Source: JASHPR01 sp963808705
GTDB lineage: Bacteria; Actinomycetota; Actinomycetes; Streptosporangiales; Streptosporangiaceae
Direction of reading: 5' to 3'
DNA length: 64,000 nucleotides
Assembly (NCBI GenBank): GCA_963808705.1
Contig: CAWEHB010000010.1
Location: 1 to 64,000 of the forward strand
Shown: piece by piece, positions 9,647-17,725 of the stretch
Layout of the letters: the number at the start of each line of letters is the position of its first letter
Position numbering within the stretch: the first letter of the stretch is position 1
Notes under the pieces: model-generated
What the model was told of the DNA's origin: nothing
Database searches by the model: none
What the model saw: the letters and a program-made list of their open reading frames with translations, nothing else
Program-made: the position numbers and the translations under genes

Positions 9647-11026
9647 TTATGAGTGGAAGTGGAGGGGCTTGCCCGCGAGAGCCAGGGCGGCCTCGCCGAG
9701 CATCTCGGACTGGGTCGGGTGCGGATGGATGAGCTGGGCGACCTCGGACGGCAGGGCCTCCCAGTTGTAGATCAGCTGGCCCTCGGCGATCAGCTCGCCC
9801 ACCCGCGCGCCCACCAGGTGGATGCCGAGGACCGGGCCGCCGCCCTCGGCCGCTATGACCTTGGCCGCGCCCTGGGTCTGCAGGATCTGGCTCCTGCCGT
9901 TGCCGGCCGCGTCGTAGGTGACCTCAACGGTCCTGATGCCCCGCTCGGCCGCCATGGCGGACGTGATGCCGACCGACGCGACCTCGGGATGGCTGTAGGT
10001 CACGCGCGGCACGCCGTCGTAGTCGATGGGCGTGACCGGCAGCCCGCCGAGCCGCTCGGCGACCATGATGCCCTCGGCGAACCCGACGTGCGCCAGCTGC
10101 GGGCCGGGTATCAGGTCGCCGACCGCCGAGATCGTCGGGACGCTCGTCCGGCAGTACTCGTCCACGGTGACGTAGCCGCGCTGCGTCGTCACCCCGGCGT
10201 CCTCGTAGCCGAGGCCGGCCGAGACCGGGCCCCGGCCGACCGCGACGAGCAGCAGCTCGGCGTCGAGCGTGGTGCCGCCCTCCAGGGTCACGGTGACCCC
10301 GGAGCCCGTGTCCTTGACGCCCTCGAACCTGGCGCCGAGCTTGTAGCCGATGCCGCGCCGCCGGAACGCGCGCTCGAGCAGCTTGGAACTCGACTCCTCC
10401 TCCGGCGGCAGCAGGTGCGGCAGCATCTCCACGATCGTGACCTCGGCGCCGAACGAGCGCCACACGCTCGCGAACTCGACCCCGATCACGCCGCCACCGA
10501 GGATGATCACCGAGGCCGGCACCCGGTCGAGTTCGAGGGCGTGGTCGCTGGTGATCACCCGCTGGCCGTCGATCTCCAGGCCGGGCAGGCTGCGCGGCTG
10601 CGAGCCGCTGGCCAGGACGACGTGCTCGCCCTCGATCAGCGTGTCACCGACCTGCACCGCGGTGGGGGAGGCGAGGCGCCCTTCGCCCTCGATGATGTCG
10701 ATGTGCCGGCTGCCGATCAGCCCGGTCAGGCCCTTCCAGAGCCTGGTGACCACCCGGTCCTTGTACGCGTTGACCCCGGCCATGTCGATGCCGTCGAACG
10801 TGCTCAAGACCCCGAAGTTGGCGCCCTCCGCCGCCTGGTCGGCGAGTTCCGCGGCGTGCAGCAGCGCCTTGGTCGGTATGCACCCGCGATGCAGGCAGGT
10901 GCCGCCCACCTTGCCCTTCTCGACCAGCGCCACCCGCTTCCCGAGCTCGGCCGCGCGCAGCGCGCAGGCGTACCCGCCGCTGCCGCCGCCGAGGATCACG
11001 ATGTCGTACCCGCCCCGGTCCGCCAC
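9647..11026 (-). CDS. lpdA: Dihydrolipoamide dehydrogenase (E3)
   Basis: 459 residues from GTG at 11026, chosen because a GGAAGGAG ribosome site lies 6 bases upstream; the open frame continues further but without a better start. The FAD site GGGSGGYACALRAAELG, the redox disulfide GGTCLHRGCIPTK, the NAD-binding GGGVIGVEFASVW and the C-terminal catalytic HPHPTQSEML are all present. It reoxidises dihydrolipoyl groups of E2 proteins and passes electrons to NAD. The 15-base gap to sucB indicates an operon. Confidence 0.97.
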   Translation of the reverse strand: MADRGGYDIVILGGGSGGYACALRAAELGKRVALVEKGKVGGTCLHRGCIPTKALLHAAELADQAAEGANFGVLSTFDGIDMAGVNAYKDRVVTRLWKGLTGLIGSRHIDIIEGEGRLASPTAVQVGDTLIEGEHVVLASGSQPRSLPGLEIDGQRVITSDHALELDRVPASVIILGGGVIGVEFASVWRSFGAEVTIVEMLPHLLPPEEESSSKLLERAFRRRGIGYKLGARFEGVKDTGSGVTVTLEGGTTLDAELLLVAVGRGPVSAGLGYEDAGVTTQRGYVTVDEYCRTSVPTISAVGDLIPGPQLAHVGFAEGIMVAERLGGLPVTPIDYDGVPRVTYSHPEVASVGITSAMAAERGIRTVEVTYDAAGNGRSQILQTQGAAKVIAAEGGGPVLGIHLVGARVGELIAEGQLIYNWEALPSEVAQLIHPHPTQSEMLGEAALALAGKPLHFHS

Positions 11027-11054
11027 GATGAGCTCCTTCCCCGAGTCCGTCTGC

Positions 11055-12611
11055 CTACAGGCGCCCGTCCGCGACGTCCAGCGCGATCTGGACCAGGCTG
11101 CGCACGGCCGCGCCCGTTCCGCCCTTGGGGGTATACCCGTAGGGCTCACCTTCATGGAACGCGGGTCCGGCGATGTCAAGGTGCGCCCAGCGCACTCCGT
11201 CGGGGACGAATTCCCGCAAGAACAAACCGCCGACCAGCATCCCGCCATTCCGGTCGCCGGTCACGTTCGCGATGTCGGCCACCGGGGAATCGAGCCCCTC
11301 GCGCAACTCCGCGGGCAGCGGCATCGGCCAGGCCGCCTCACCCGCCCGGCGGGCGGCGTCCACGATGCCCTCGCGCACCTCGTCACGGTTGGCCATCACG
11401 CCCATGATCCGGGGGCCGAGGGCGACCAGTTGCGCGCCGGTCAGGGTGGCGATGTCGACCAGCAGATCGGGGGAATCCTGGGCGGACCGGGCCAGCGCGT
11501 CGGCCAGCACGAGGCGCCCCTCGGCGTCGGTGTTGAGCACCTCGACGGTCCGGCCCCCGTAGATAGTGATCACGTCGGACGGCCGCTGGGCCGTGCCGCT
11601 CGGCATGTTCTCGGCGAGCGGCAGGTAGCCGACCACGCTCACCGCCGGGCCCAGCGCCGCGACCGCGGCCACGGCGGCGAGCACGGCCGCGGCGCCGCCC
11701 ATGTCCGACTTCATCGCCTCCATCGACTTCGGCGGCTTCAGGGACAGCCCGCCCGAGTCGAAGGTGATGCCCTTGCCCGCCAGGACCACGGTCTTGTCCG
11801 CGCCGGGAGGGGCGTAGGCCACCCGGACCAGCCGCGGCGGGTGCACCGAGCCCTGGCCCACGCCCACGATGCCGCCGTACCCCCCCTCGGCCAGCGCCTT
11901 CTCGTCCAGCACCTCGATGTCCAGCCCGGCGGCCCCGGCGACGCGTTCCGCCTCGGCGGCGAAGCTGGCCGGGAAGAGGTCCGAGGGGCCGGTGTTCACC
12001 AGGTCGCGCACGAGCGTGACGGCGTCGGCTAGGACCCGGGCGCGGCGCGCGGCGGCGTCGGTATCGCCGCCGCCGAGCAGGGTCAGCTCGATGTTCGTCT
12101 GCTTCCCGCCGTCCCGGTACCGGCCGAAGACGTAACCGCCGAGCAGGGCGCCGAGGGCCACGGCCTCGGTCTCGGCGGCGTCGCGCGCGGGCAGCGCGAG
12201 GGCGATCTGCCGTGCCTTCCCCGCGACCAGCGCGCGGACCGCCGCGCCCGCGGCGCGGCGCAGGGCCTCGCCGTCGAAGGCGGTGCTGTCCAAGGCGGTG
12301 CTGTCCAAGGCGGTGCTGTCCAAGGCGGTGCTATCCAAGGCGGTGCCGCCGGACGGCTCGCCGAGGCCGACCGCGGCGACCAGCGGCGTGGTCAGCCGTC
12401 CGGCCGACGCGATCCTGGTCACTTCCTCGGCCTTGCCGGTGGCGCCGAGGGCGGCGAGGGTCTCGGACAGCGTCCCGCCGAGCGCGGCATCCACGTCCTC
12501 GGCGCCGGGAGCAAGCCGGGGCCCGTCGGGACCCTGGGCCACTCCGATGATGATCGCGTCGGCGTGCGCGGCGCGGGGGGCTTCCTGGCTGGTACGCAAC
12601 GTCGCTGTCAC
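11055..12611 (-). CDS. pepA: Leucyl aminopeptidase, M17 family
   Basis: 518 residues. The C-terminal M17 catalytic domain has the two-metal site: Lys and Asp in VVLAGKGITFDSGGLSLKP, MKSDMGGAAAVL, and the signature NTDAEGRLVLADAL. The N-terminal domain is shorter and more variable and carries a repeated TALDS stretch (residues about 89-108) from a 15-bp tandem repeat. The enzyme removes N-terminal residues, especially Leu, in the cytoplasm. It is 28 bases upstream of lpdA and on the same strand. Confidence 0.96.
   Translation of the reverse strand: MTATLRTSQEAPRAAHADAIIIGVAQGPDGPRLAPGAEDVDAALGGTLSETLAALGATGKAEEVTRIASAGRLTTPLVAAVGLGEPSGGTALDSTALDSTALDSTALDSTAFDGEALRRAAGAAVRALVAGKARQIALALPARDAAETEAVALGALLGGYVFGRYRDGGKQTNIELTLLGGGDTDAAARRARVLADAVTLVRDLVNTGPSDLFPASFAAEAERVAGAAGLDIEVLDEKALAEGGYGGIVGVGQGSVHPPRLVRVAYAPPGADKTVVLAGKGITFDSGGLSLKPPKSMEAMKSDMGGAAAVLAAVAAVAALGPAVSVVGYLPLAENMPSGTAQRPSDVITIYGGRTVEVLNTDAEGRLVLADALARSAQDSPDLLVDIATLTGAQLVALGPRIMGVMANRDEVREGIVDAARRAGEAAWPMPLPAELREGLDSPVADIANVTGDRNGGMLVGGLFLREFVPDGVRWAHLDIAGPAFHEGEPYGYTPKGGTGAAVRSLVQIALDVADGRL
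12277..12346. repeat. 15-bp in-frame minisatellite in pepA
   Basis: Four copies plus a partial copy of AAGGCGGTGCTGTCC, one with a single change, encode consecutive Thr-Ala-Leu-Asp-Ser units in the variable N-terminal domain of PepA. The unit is a multiple of three, so gain or loss of copies keeps the frame. Confidence 0.92.
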
Positions 12612-12958
12612 GGATCCGAGCCTAGTGCCTGCCCGGCCGCGCGGATTACCGCTGGTTCAGGCTCGGCACCCGGTGGTCGCCGGCGTCGGCCCGTTGGCCG
12701 GGTGGATGATCAGCCCGTTGGACTTGAGCTTGGTGAAGTAGCTCTTGCCGTCGCGAACGGCCAGCCGGTCGTCATCGACGGCGGGGAAGCGGGCATCCTC
12801 GTCGAGCTCAGCGCGCGGACCGGCAAGCTCCCCTAACGGTGACCGCTGGGTTAAACGCCTGCTAAGAAGAAGAAATAACCATCGTCATTTAACTGTTGCG
12901 ACGTTTGTTACAATAGCCAGGCTGCTGCGGTGACTGGCCGCCGGAGGAGGTGTCGCGG
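12612..12958. other. Intergenic, no complete gene; possible gene remnant
   Basis: No gene with a start codon is supported here. A minus-strand stretch from about 12834 to a TGA at 12657-12659 has coding-like GC third positions and reads LAVRDGKSYFTKLKSNGL near its end, but no in-frame ATG, GTG or TTG precedes it after the upstream stop. It may be the 3' end of a decayed gene. The part from 12860 to 12915 is unusually AT-rich for this genome and probably holds the promoter of the next gene; TACAAT at 12909-12914 could be a -10 box. Confidence 0.35.
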
Positions 12959-13717
12959 GTGGGAAGCGGGGCGCTGTTCATCGCGGTATTCCTGGCCTGC
13001 GTGGTCGAGGCCGTCGAGGCCACCACGATCGTGCTGGCGGCCGGCACCGCCCGGGACTGGCGATCGGCGACGATCGGGATGGCCGGCGCGCTGGCCGTGC
13101 TCGCGATCGTCGTGGCGGCGCTGGGCCCGGCCGTGTCCGACGTGCCGCTGCGCGGCCTGCGGCTGGTCGTCGGCGCGCTGCTGCTCATCTTCGGCCTGCA
13201 GTGGCTGCGCAAGGCGATCCTGCGGGCGAGCGGCCACAAGGCCCGGCACGACGAGGACAAGATCTTCGCCGAGGAACTGGCCACCGCCGCGGCGCAGTCC
13301 CGCAGGCGGGTCGGGCTGGTGCCGGACTGGTACGGGTTCACGCTGTCGTTCAAGGGGGTGCTGCTCGAGGGGCTCGAGGTGGTGTTCATCGTGCTCACCT
13401 TCGGCGCCAACCAGCACAACGTCGGTCTGGCCACGGTCGCGGCAGGCTGCGCCGTGCTCCTGGTGGCGGCCGCGGGCGTAGCGATCAGGGCGCCGCTGTC
13501 CCGGGTCCCGGAGAACACCATGAAGTTCGTGGTCGGGATCATGCTGACCGCGTTCGGCGTGTTCTGGGGCGCCGAGGGCGCCGGGGCGCACTGGCCGGGG
13601 TCGGACGCGGCGCTGCTGGCGCTCGTCCCGGCCGTCGCCGGGTTCGCGCTCATCCTGGTGGCGCTGATGCGCGGGAGCCAGCGGACCGCCACCGTCGCCG
13701 CCGAGGGGGGAGGCTGA
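12959..13717 (+). CDS. COG4280-type membrane protein (TMEM165-like repeat)
   Basis: 252 residues from GTG at 12959, preferred over GTG at 12950 because the GGAGGAGG ribosome site (12943-12949) would be too close to the latter. There are six or more membrane segments. Two halves each start with an acidic motif, EAVEATTIVLAAG near the N-terminus and LEGLEVVFIVLTFGAN in the middle. This internal symmetry is characteristic of the COG4280 family and reminiscent of cation exchangers of the LysE/TMEM165 type. The substrate is unknown; divalent cation or anion export is inference. It is followed one base later by a small membrane gene. Confidence 0.8.
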   Translation: MGSGALFIAVFLACVVEAVEATTIVLAAGTARDWRSATIGMAGALAVLAIVVAALGPAVSDVPLRGLRLVVGALLLIFGLQWLRKAILRASGHKARHDEDKIFAEELATAAAQSRRRVGLVPDWYGFTLSFKGVLLEGLEVVFIVLTFGANQHNVGLATVAAGCAVLLVAAAGVAIRAPLSRVPENTMKFVVGIMLTAFGVFWGAEGAGAHWPGSDAALLALVPAVAGFALILVALMRGSQRTATVAAEGGG

Positions 13718-13718
13718 C

Positions 13719-13922
13719 ATGACGCAGCGCATCCGGGCCTTCGCCGCCTTCTGGTACGACTTCGTGGTCGGCGACGACTGGCTGATCGCGGTCGGCGTGG
13801 TGGTCGGCCTGGCCCTCACGTACGCGCTGAGCCGGACCTCGGTCCCGGCCTGGTGGCTGCTGCCGCTGTCCCTGGTGCTGCTGCTGCCGCTCAGCCTCTG
13901 GCGGGCCGCCCGGCGCCGCTAG
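13719..13922 (+). CDS. Small two-helix membrane protein
   Basis: 67 residues (MTQRIRAFAAFWYDFVVGDD...) with two hydrophobic segments, around residues 22-38 and 44-60, and a basic end WRAARRR. Its ATG begins right after the stop of the COG4280 gene, so the two are almost certainly coupled. It may be an accessory subunit. The last bases overlap the convergent chrB-like gene by 4 bases. Confidence 0.75.
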   Translation: MTQRIRAFAAFWYDFVVGDDWLIAVGVVVGLALTYALSRTSVPAWWLLPLSLVLLLPLSLWRAARRR

Positions 13923-14506
13923 CGGCTCTCCGCCTCCTCGGCGTACACCCGCGCCGCGTAGGCCTCCAGCGACTGCTCGCAATCGCCCAGCCACTGCTCC
14001 GCTGACTGCCGCCCGGACGCGCCGAACACGTCGCGCTGGCGGACCCGGTCCAGCCAGTTCCGCAGCTTGACCAGGTCGACCTCGTTCTCCTCCAGTTCGG
14101 CGTAGGTGAAGTGGTTCTCGTCGTACTCCTTCTTCACCTGCGCGAGGAAGTCGTGGCACTTGTCCACGATCTCCTCGTACTCGTCGTCGCGCGCCGCCTG
14201 GAACTGGGCCCGGACCTCCTGCTCCCCGGCGAGCACCGTGCAGGACAGCAGCGCCGCGGTCCCGGACATGTCCAGGATCTCGCTCCTGAGCTTGCGCAGC
14301 GCCCGCTCCGCGGCGACGCTCGCGGGCAGCGCGGCGGCGGAGTTCTGCAGGTAGATGGCGCCGAGGCCCTTCAGCCGGCGCCAGACGGTGGAGCGCAGCC
14401 TGGTGGGCTCGGACGGAACCCGGTAGATGAGCACCAGCCAGCCCTGGTCCTGCTGGCCGCCGTCATCCTCCTGCTGGCCGGTCTCGCCAAGCTGTATGTC
14501 GCCCAC
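13919..14506 (-). CDS. ChrB N-terminal-domain protein
   Basis: 195 residues. After about 20 polar Gln/Asp/Gly residues, WLVLIYRVPSEPTRLRSTVW followed by RRLKGLGAIYLQNSAAALP matches the N-terminal domain of ChrB, a regulator or accessory of chromate resistance. The remainder is charged and helical (EYEEIVDKCHDFLAQVKKEY). The C-terminal ChrB domain and a chrA transporter are absent, so a chromate role is not established. It is convergent with the small membrane gene. Confidence 0.75.
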   Translation of the reverse strand: MGDIQLGETGQQEDDGGQQDQGWLVLIYRVPSEPTRLRSTVWRRLKGLGAIYLQNSAAALPASVAAERALRKLRSEILDMSGTAALLSCTVLAGEQEVRAQFQAARDDEYEEIVDKCHDFLAQVKKEYDENHFTYAELEENEVDLVKLRNWLDRVRQRDVFGASGRQSAEQWLGDCEQSLEAYAARVYAEEAESR

Positions 14507-14535
14507 GCGGTCATTCTGTCAGCGGGCGGCGCCGG

Positions 14536-15600
14536 TCAGTACGGGTCGGGCCGCTTGGGGAAGTCGCCGAGGACCCACGGCGGCACCTTGCGGGCGCTGC
14601 CGTCGCCCGGGGCGCTGCCGTCGCCCGGGGCGCTGCCGTCGCCCGGGGCGCTGCCGTCGCCCGCGGCGGTGCCGTTGCCCGCGGCGCTGCCGTTGCCCGC
14701 GGCGCTGCCGTTCCACACCGGGATGCCGTTCCGCAGCGGGACGCCGTCGGCGTTGCGTGACGGCCGCAGGACCGCGGTCCTGACGTCGACCGGCGTCTCG
14801 GTGTGCTTGCGGATGCGGTCGAGCAGGGCCGCGTCGTACCGGATCGCGTCCTCGGTTGGCGACAGTGCGATGGCCGCGCAGACCAGGAACGCCACCACGC
14901 TGAGGCTGAGGATGACCGGGAGCAGGAAGCCCGAGGAGGTCGCGCCGCCGGAGCCGCCCACGACCAGCCCGGTGGGGCCGCTCGCCGGGAACATGCGCAC
15001 GGCCGCCATGGCGGTGTAGTGCACCCCGCACAGCAGGAGGCCCACGATCAGCGAGGCGCCCAGGGTGGCCCAGGCGCTCCGCAGCCGGGCCGCGCCCAGC
15101 AGCAGCGCGGTCGCCGCGATGACCGCGATGACGAACGAGAACACCACCAGCAGCGGGGCGTAGGAGAGCCTGCCCGGCATCCGCATGGCCGCCATCGCCA
15201 GGTAGTGCGTGACCGTCACGCCGATCCCCAGCAGCAGGCCGAAGACGATCAGGCCGCCGACGGGCAGCGCGCGCTGCTCCCCGCGGTCGACCCCGATGAT
15301 CAGCAGGCCTACGCCCGCGGCCACCATCGCGACCAGCAGGCTCGCGATGACGATCAGCACGTTGTAGCGGCTGGTCTCGCCGGAGACCGCGAACCCCAGC
15401 AGCGCGATGAAGTCCATGCCCCAGATCCCGGCGCTGCCGATCACCACCGCGGCCAGCAGCAGCCACCGGCCGCGCGACGCGCCCTGGCAGGCGCGGGCGC
15501 GGGTGGCGCAGCGCAGGCCGAGGAACGCGCCCAGGCATGACGCAACGTAGCTAAGCAGCGGGATCAGCGGCCCGTCAGTGAAGCTCCGCAGTGGTAACAC
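14536..15600 (-). CDS. MHYT-domain integral membrane sensor
   Basis: 354 residues from GTG at 15600. Seven hydrophobic segments contain three MHYT-like motifs: GIWGMDFIALLGF, VTVTHYLAMAAMRM and CGVHYTAMAAVRM. The Met and His residues are thought to bind copper, so the domain may sense a diatomic gas or redox state. No GGDEF, EAL or kinase output domain follows. Instead there is a cytoplasmic tail of about 100 residues with Gly-Asp-Gly-Ser-Ala-Pro repeats. It may pass its signal to a separate partner. Confidence 0.9.
   Translation of the reverse strand: MLPLRSFTDGPLIPLLSYVASCLGAFLGLRCATRARACQGASRGRWLLLAAVVIGSAGIWGMDFIALLGFAVSGETSRYNVLIVIASLLVAMVAAGVGLLIIGVDRGEQRALPVGGLIVFGLLLGIGVTVTHYLAMAAMRMPGRLSYAPLLVVFSFVIAVIAATALLLGAARLRSAWATLGASLIVGLLLCGVHYTAMAAVRMFPASGPTGLVVGGSGGATSSGFLLPVILSLSVVAFLVCAAIALSPTEDAIRYDAALLDRIRKHTETPVDVRTAVLRPSRNADGVPLRNGIPVWNGSAAGNGSAAGNGTAAGDGSAPGDGSAPGDGSAPGDGSARKVPPWVLGDFPKRPDPY
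14594..14701. repeat. 18-bp tandem repeats in the MHYT gene tail
   Basis: Six consecutive 18-bp units, the first three identical (GCGCTGCCGTCGCCCGGG) and the next three slightly diverged, encode repeats of Gly-Asp/Asn-Gly-Ser/Thr-Ala-Pro/Ala in the C-terminal tail. The array is in frame and is likely to be length-polymorphic. Confidence 0.9.
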
Positions 15601-15735
15601 TGTGTAATTTCTCCCCCCCGGAGGGTGTCCGGACCGAGAGAGTACCGCGCTGCGGGATTTGCTGTATGCAACTCGCAGGATGCGGACATATCTATTGGGC
15701 TAGACAACTAGACCGCAATGCCGTCCCGCGTCCTG

Positions 15736-16404
15736 TTAACCGTGCCGCCCGGCTCTGACGAGACCGTTCTCGTAAGCGTAGACGACCGCCTGGACCCTGT
15801 CCCGCAGGCCGAGCTTGGCCAATATCCGGCCCACGTGAGTCTTGACCGTGGCCTCGGAGACGAACAGCCGCTGGGCCAGCTCGGCATTTGACAGGCCCTG
15901 GGCCACCAGGATCAGCACCTGGCGTTCACGTTCCGTCAGCTCTTCGAGCTCGGACGCGGCCTGGGCATCGCCGGCCGGCAGCATGGGCGCGAACCGGTCG
16001 AGCAGCCGCCGCGTCGTCGACGGCGCGACCACGGCGTCGCCGGAGTGCACCGCGCGGATCGCGAACAGCAGCTCCTCCGGCGGCACGTCCTTGAGCAGGA
16101 AGCCGCTGGCCCCGGCCTTGAGCGCGGCGAAGGCGTACTCGTCAAGGTCGAACGTGGTCAGCATCAGCACCCGGGGCCGGTCGCCGGCCTGCCGGATCTG
16201 CCGGGTCGCCGCCACGCCGTCCATCCGGGGCATCCGCGCGTCCATGACCATGACGTCGGCGGAATGCGCGCGGGCGAATTCGACGGCCGCCAGCCCGTCG
16301 GCCGCCTCGCCTATTACGGTCATGTCCGGCTGGGCGTCGAGTACCATCCGAAACCCGGTCCGGACCAGTTCCTGGTCGTCGACGAGAACGATGCGTATGG
16401 TCAC
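15736..16404 (-). CDS. NarL/LuxR-type response regulator
   Basis: 222 residues from GTG at 16404, overlapping the kinase stop by 4 bases. The receiver domain (residues 1-120) has the acidic pair in VLVDDQELVR, the phospho-acceptor Asp in VMVMDARMPRMDG, Thr in VLMLTTFD and Lys in GFLLKDVPP. The C-terminal LuxR helix-turn-helix is LTERERQVLILVAQGLSNAE followed by LAQRLFVSEATVKTHVGRIL. It regulates transcription in response to the adjacent kinase; target genes are unknown. Confidence 0.96.
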   Translation of the reverse strand: MTIRIVLVDDQELVRTGFRMVLDAQPDMTVIGEAADGLAAVEFARAHSADVMVMDARMPRMDGVAATRQIRQAGDRPRVLMLTTFDLDEYAFAALKAGASGFLLKDVPPEELLFAIRAVHSGDAVVAPSTTRRLLDRFAPMLPAGDAQAASELEELTERERQVLILVAQGLSNAELAQRLFVSEATVKTHVGRILAKLGLRDRVQAVVYAYENGLVRAGRHG

Positions 16405-17660
16405 GCTGCGCCGTCCAGCACGGGCCGGTCCGCGGGGGCGGCGGACGGCAGCCGCGCGGTCACCTGGTACCCCCCGCCGGGCAGCGGCCCCGCGTGGATC
16501 GTCCCGCCGTACATCTCGATCCGCTCGCGCATCCCGGTCAGCCCGTGCCCGGGCCCCTCGGCGGCGGCCGCGCCCAGCCCGTCGTCGGTCACCTGCAGGA
16601 CCAGCCCGTCCGGCTCGTAGCGCAGGGCCACCGCGGCCGCTGCCGCCAGGCCGCCGTGCTTGCGCGTGTTGGTCAGCGACTCCTGCACCACCCGGTACGC
16701 GGCGAGCTCGGCTCCCTCCGGCAGCGGCCGGGGCGGCCCGTCGAGGCTGAGCGAGACCGACATGCCCGCCTGCCGCGCCTGCTCGACCAGCTCGCGGAGC
16801 TGGTCGAGGCCGGGTACGGGGGCCAGGCCGGCCCGCTCGTCCCCGGAGCGCAGGACCCCGAGCAGCCGGCGCATCTCGGCCAGCGCCTTCCGCCCGGTGT
16901 GCGAGATCGCGGCCAGCGCCTGCCCAGCCCGCTCCGGGTCGGTGCGCAGCGCGTAGCTGGCCCCGTCCGCCTGCACCACCATCACGCTGACGTTGTGCGC
17001 GATCACGTCGTGCAGCTCGCGCGCGATCCGGGCGCGCTCGGCCGCCGCGGCGATCTGGGCCTGCGCGTCGCGTTCGCGCTCCAGCCGCGCGGCGCGGTCC
17101 TCCAGGGCCGTCAGGTAGGCGCGCCGGTACCGCATGGAGTCCCCGAGCACCCACGCGACCAGCGCGGTCCCGCTGAAGATGACGCCGGCCAGCAGCACCT
17201 TCTGGAATAGCCCGGTCTGGACAGGCGCCCACCTCGCGACGGCCACGAATGCGCCGACCAGGCACACGCAGAGCCCTGGCAGCGACACCCGCCGCGGCCG
17301 GTAGGCGGCCAGGGTGTACAGCAGGATGAGTATCGACAGATCGGTGGCCAGGGGACGGGCGATCAACATCACCTGCAGCGCGCCCGCGACGGCGGCGACG
17401 GTAAAGGCCTGAACGGGGTACGTGCGCCGGAAGACCAGCGGCACGGCCAGGCCCAGGAGGATCAGCAGCATCAGCAGCAACGCGGGCCGGGTGCCGAACG
17501 CCGAGACGGGCGTGGATGAGATGACCCGGCCACTCGGGGACACCCGCGTCTCGGTGACCGAGCCCGCCCCGCTGGCTATCCCGAGCAGCAGCAGGAGGGC
17601 TGCCGGCACCCCGTCCACCAGCCTCGGGTGGCGGCTCAGCCAGCCGTACACCGCAGACAC
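16401..17660 (-). CDS. DesK/NarX-type sensor histidine kinase
   Basis: 419 residues. Four to six N-terminal membrane segments (residues about 15-190) include a short extracytoplasmic loop. The dimerisation histidine lies in RIARELHDVIAHNVSVMVVQ (HisKA_3), and the ATPase domain carries VVQESLTNTRKHGG (N box) and GHGLTGMRERIEMYGG (G box). The membrane-only sensor suggests detection of envelope stress or a lipid-soluble signal. It forms an operon with the regulator downstream. Confidence 0.95.
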   Translation of the reverse strand: MSAVYGWLSRHPRLVDGVPAALLLLLGIASGAGSVTETRVSPSGRVISSTPVSAFGTRPALLLMLLILLGLAVPLVFRRTYPVQAFTVAAVAGALQVMLIARPLATDLSILILLYTLAAYRPRRVSLPGLCVCLVGAFVAVARWAPVQTGLFQKVLLAGVIFSGTALVAWVLGDSMRYRRAYLTALEDRAARLERERDAQAQIAAAAERARIARELHDVIAHNVSVMVVQADGASYALRTDPERAGQALAAISHTGRKALAEMRRLLGVLRSGDERAGLAPVPGLDQLRELVEQARQAGMSVSLSLDGPPRPLPEGAELAAYRVVQESLTNTRKHGGLAAAAAVALRYEPDGLVLQVTDDGLGAAAAEGPGHGLTGMRERIEMYGGTIHAGPLPGGGYQVTARLPSAAPADRPVLDGAA

Positions 17661-17725
17661 GCCCCAAGCGTACGCGCGGTGTCACCGGTGCGTCGTCCTC
17701 CAGGGTGCTGACCTGCCGTCCGCCG

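Noticed and set aside
8315..9652. 445-codon plus-strand frame opposite sucB
   Set aside because: It is low-complexity Gly/Arg opposite the Ala/Pro linker of sucB, clearly a shadow.
12564..12836. Plus-strand frame ending VELSARTGKLP, suggestive of a PQQ-type propeller repeat
   Set aside because: Only about 25 residues look protein-like, it overlaps the pepA 5' end, and the opposite strand is equally coding-like.
14519..15538. 339-codon minus frame in the MHYT gene
   Set aside because: It has no membrane or enzyme pattern and is Arg/Pro-rich, whereas the 354-residue frame has three MHYT motifs.
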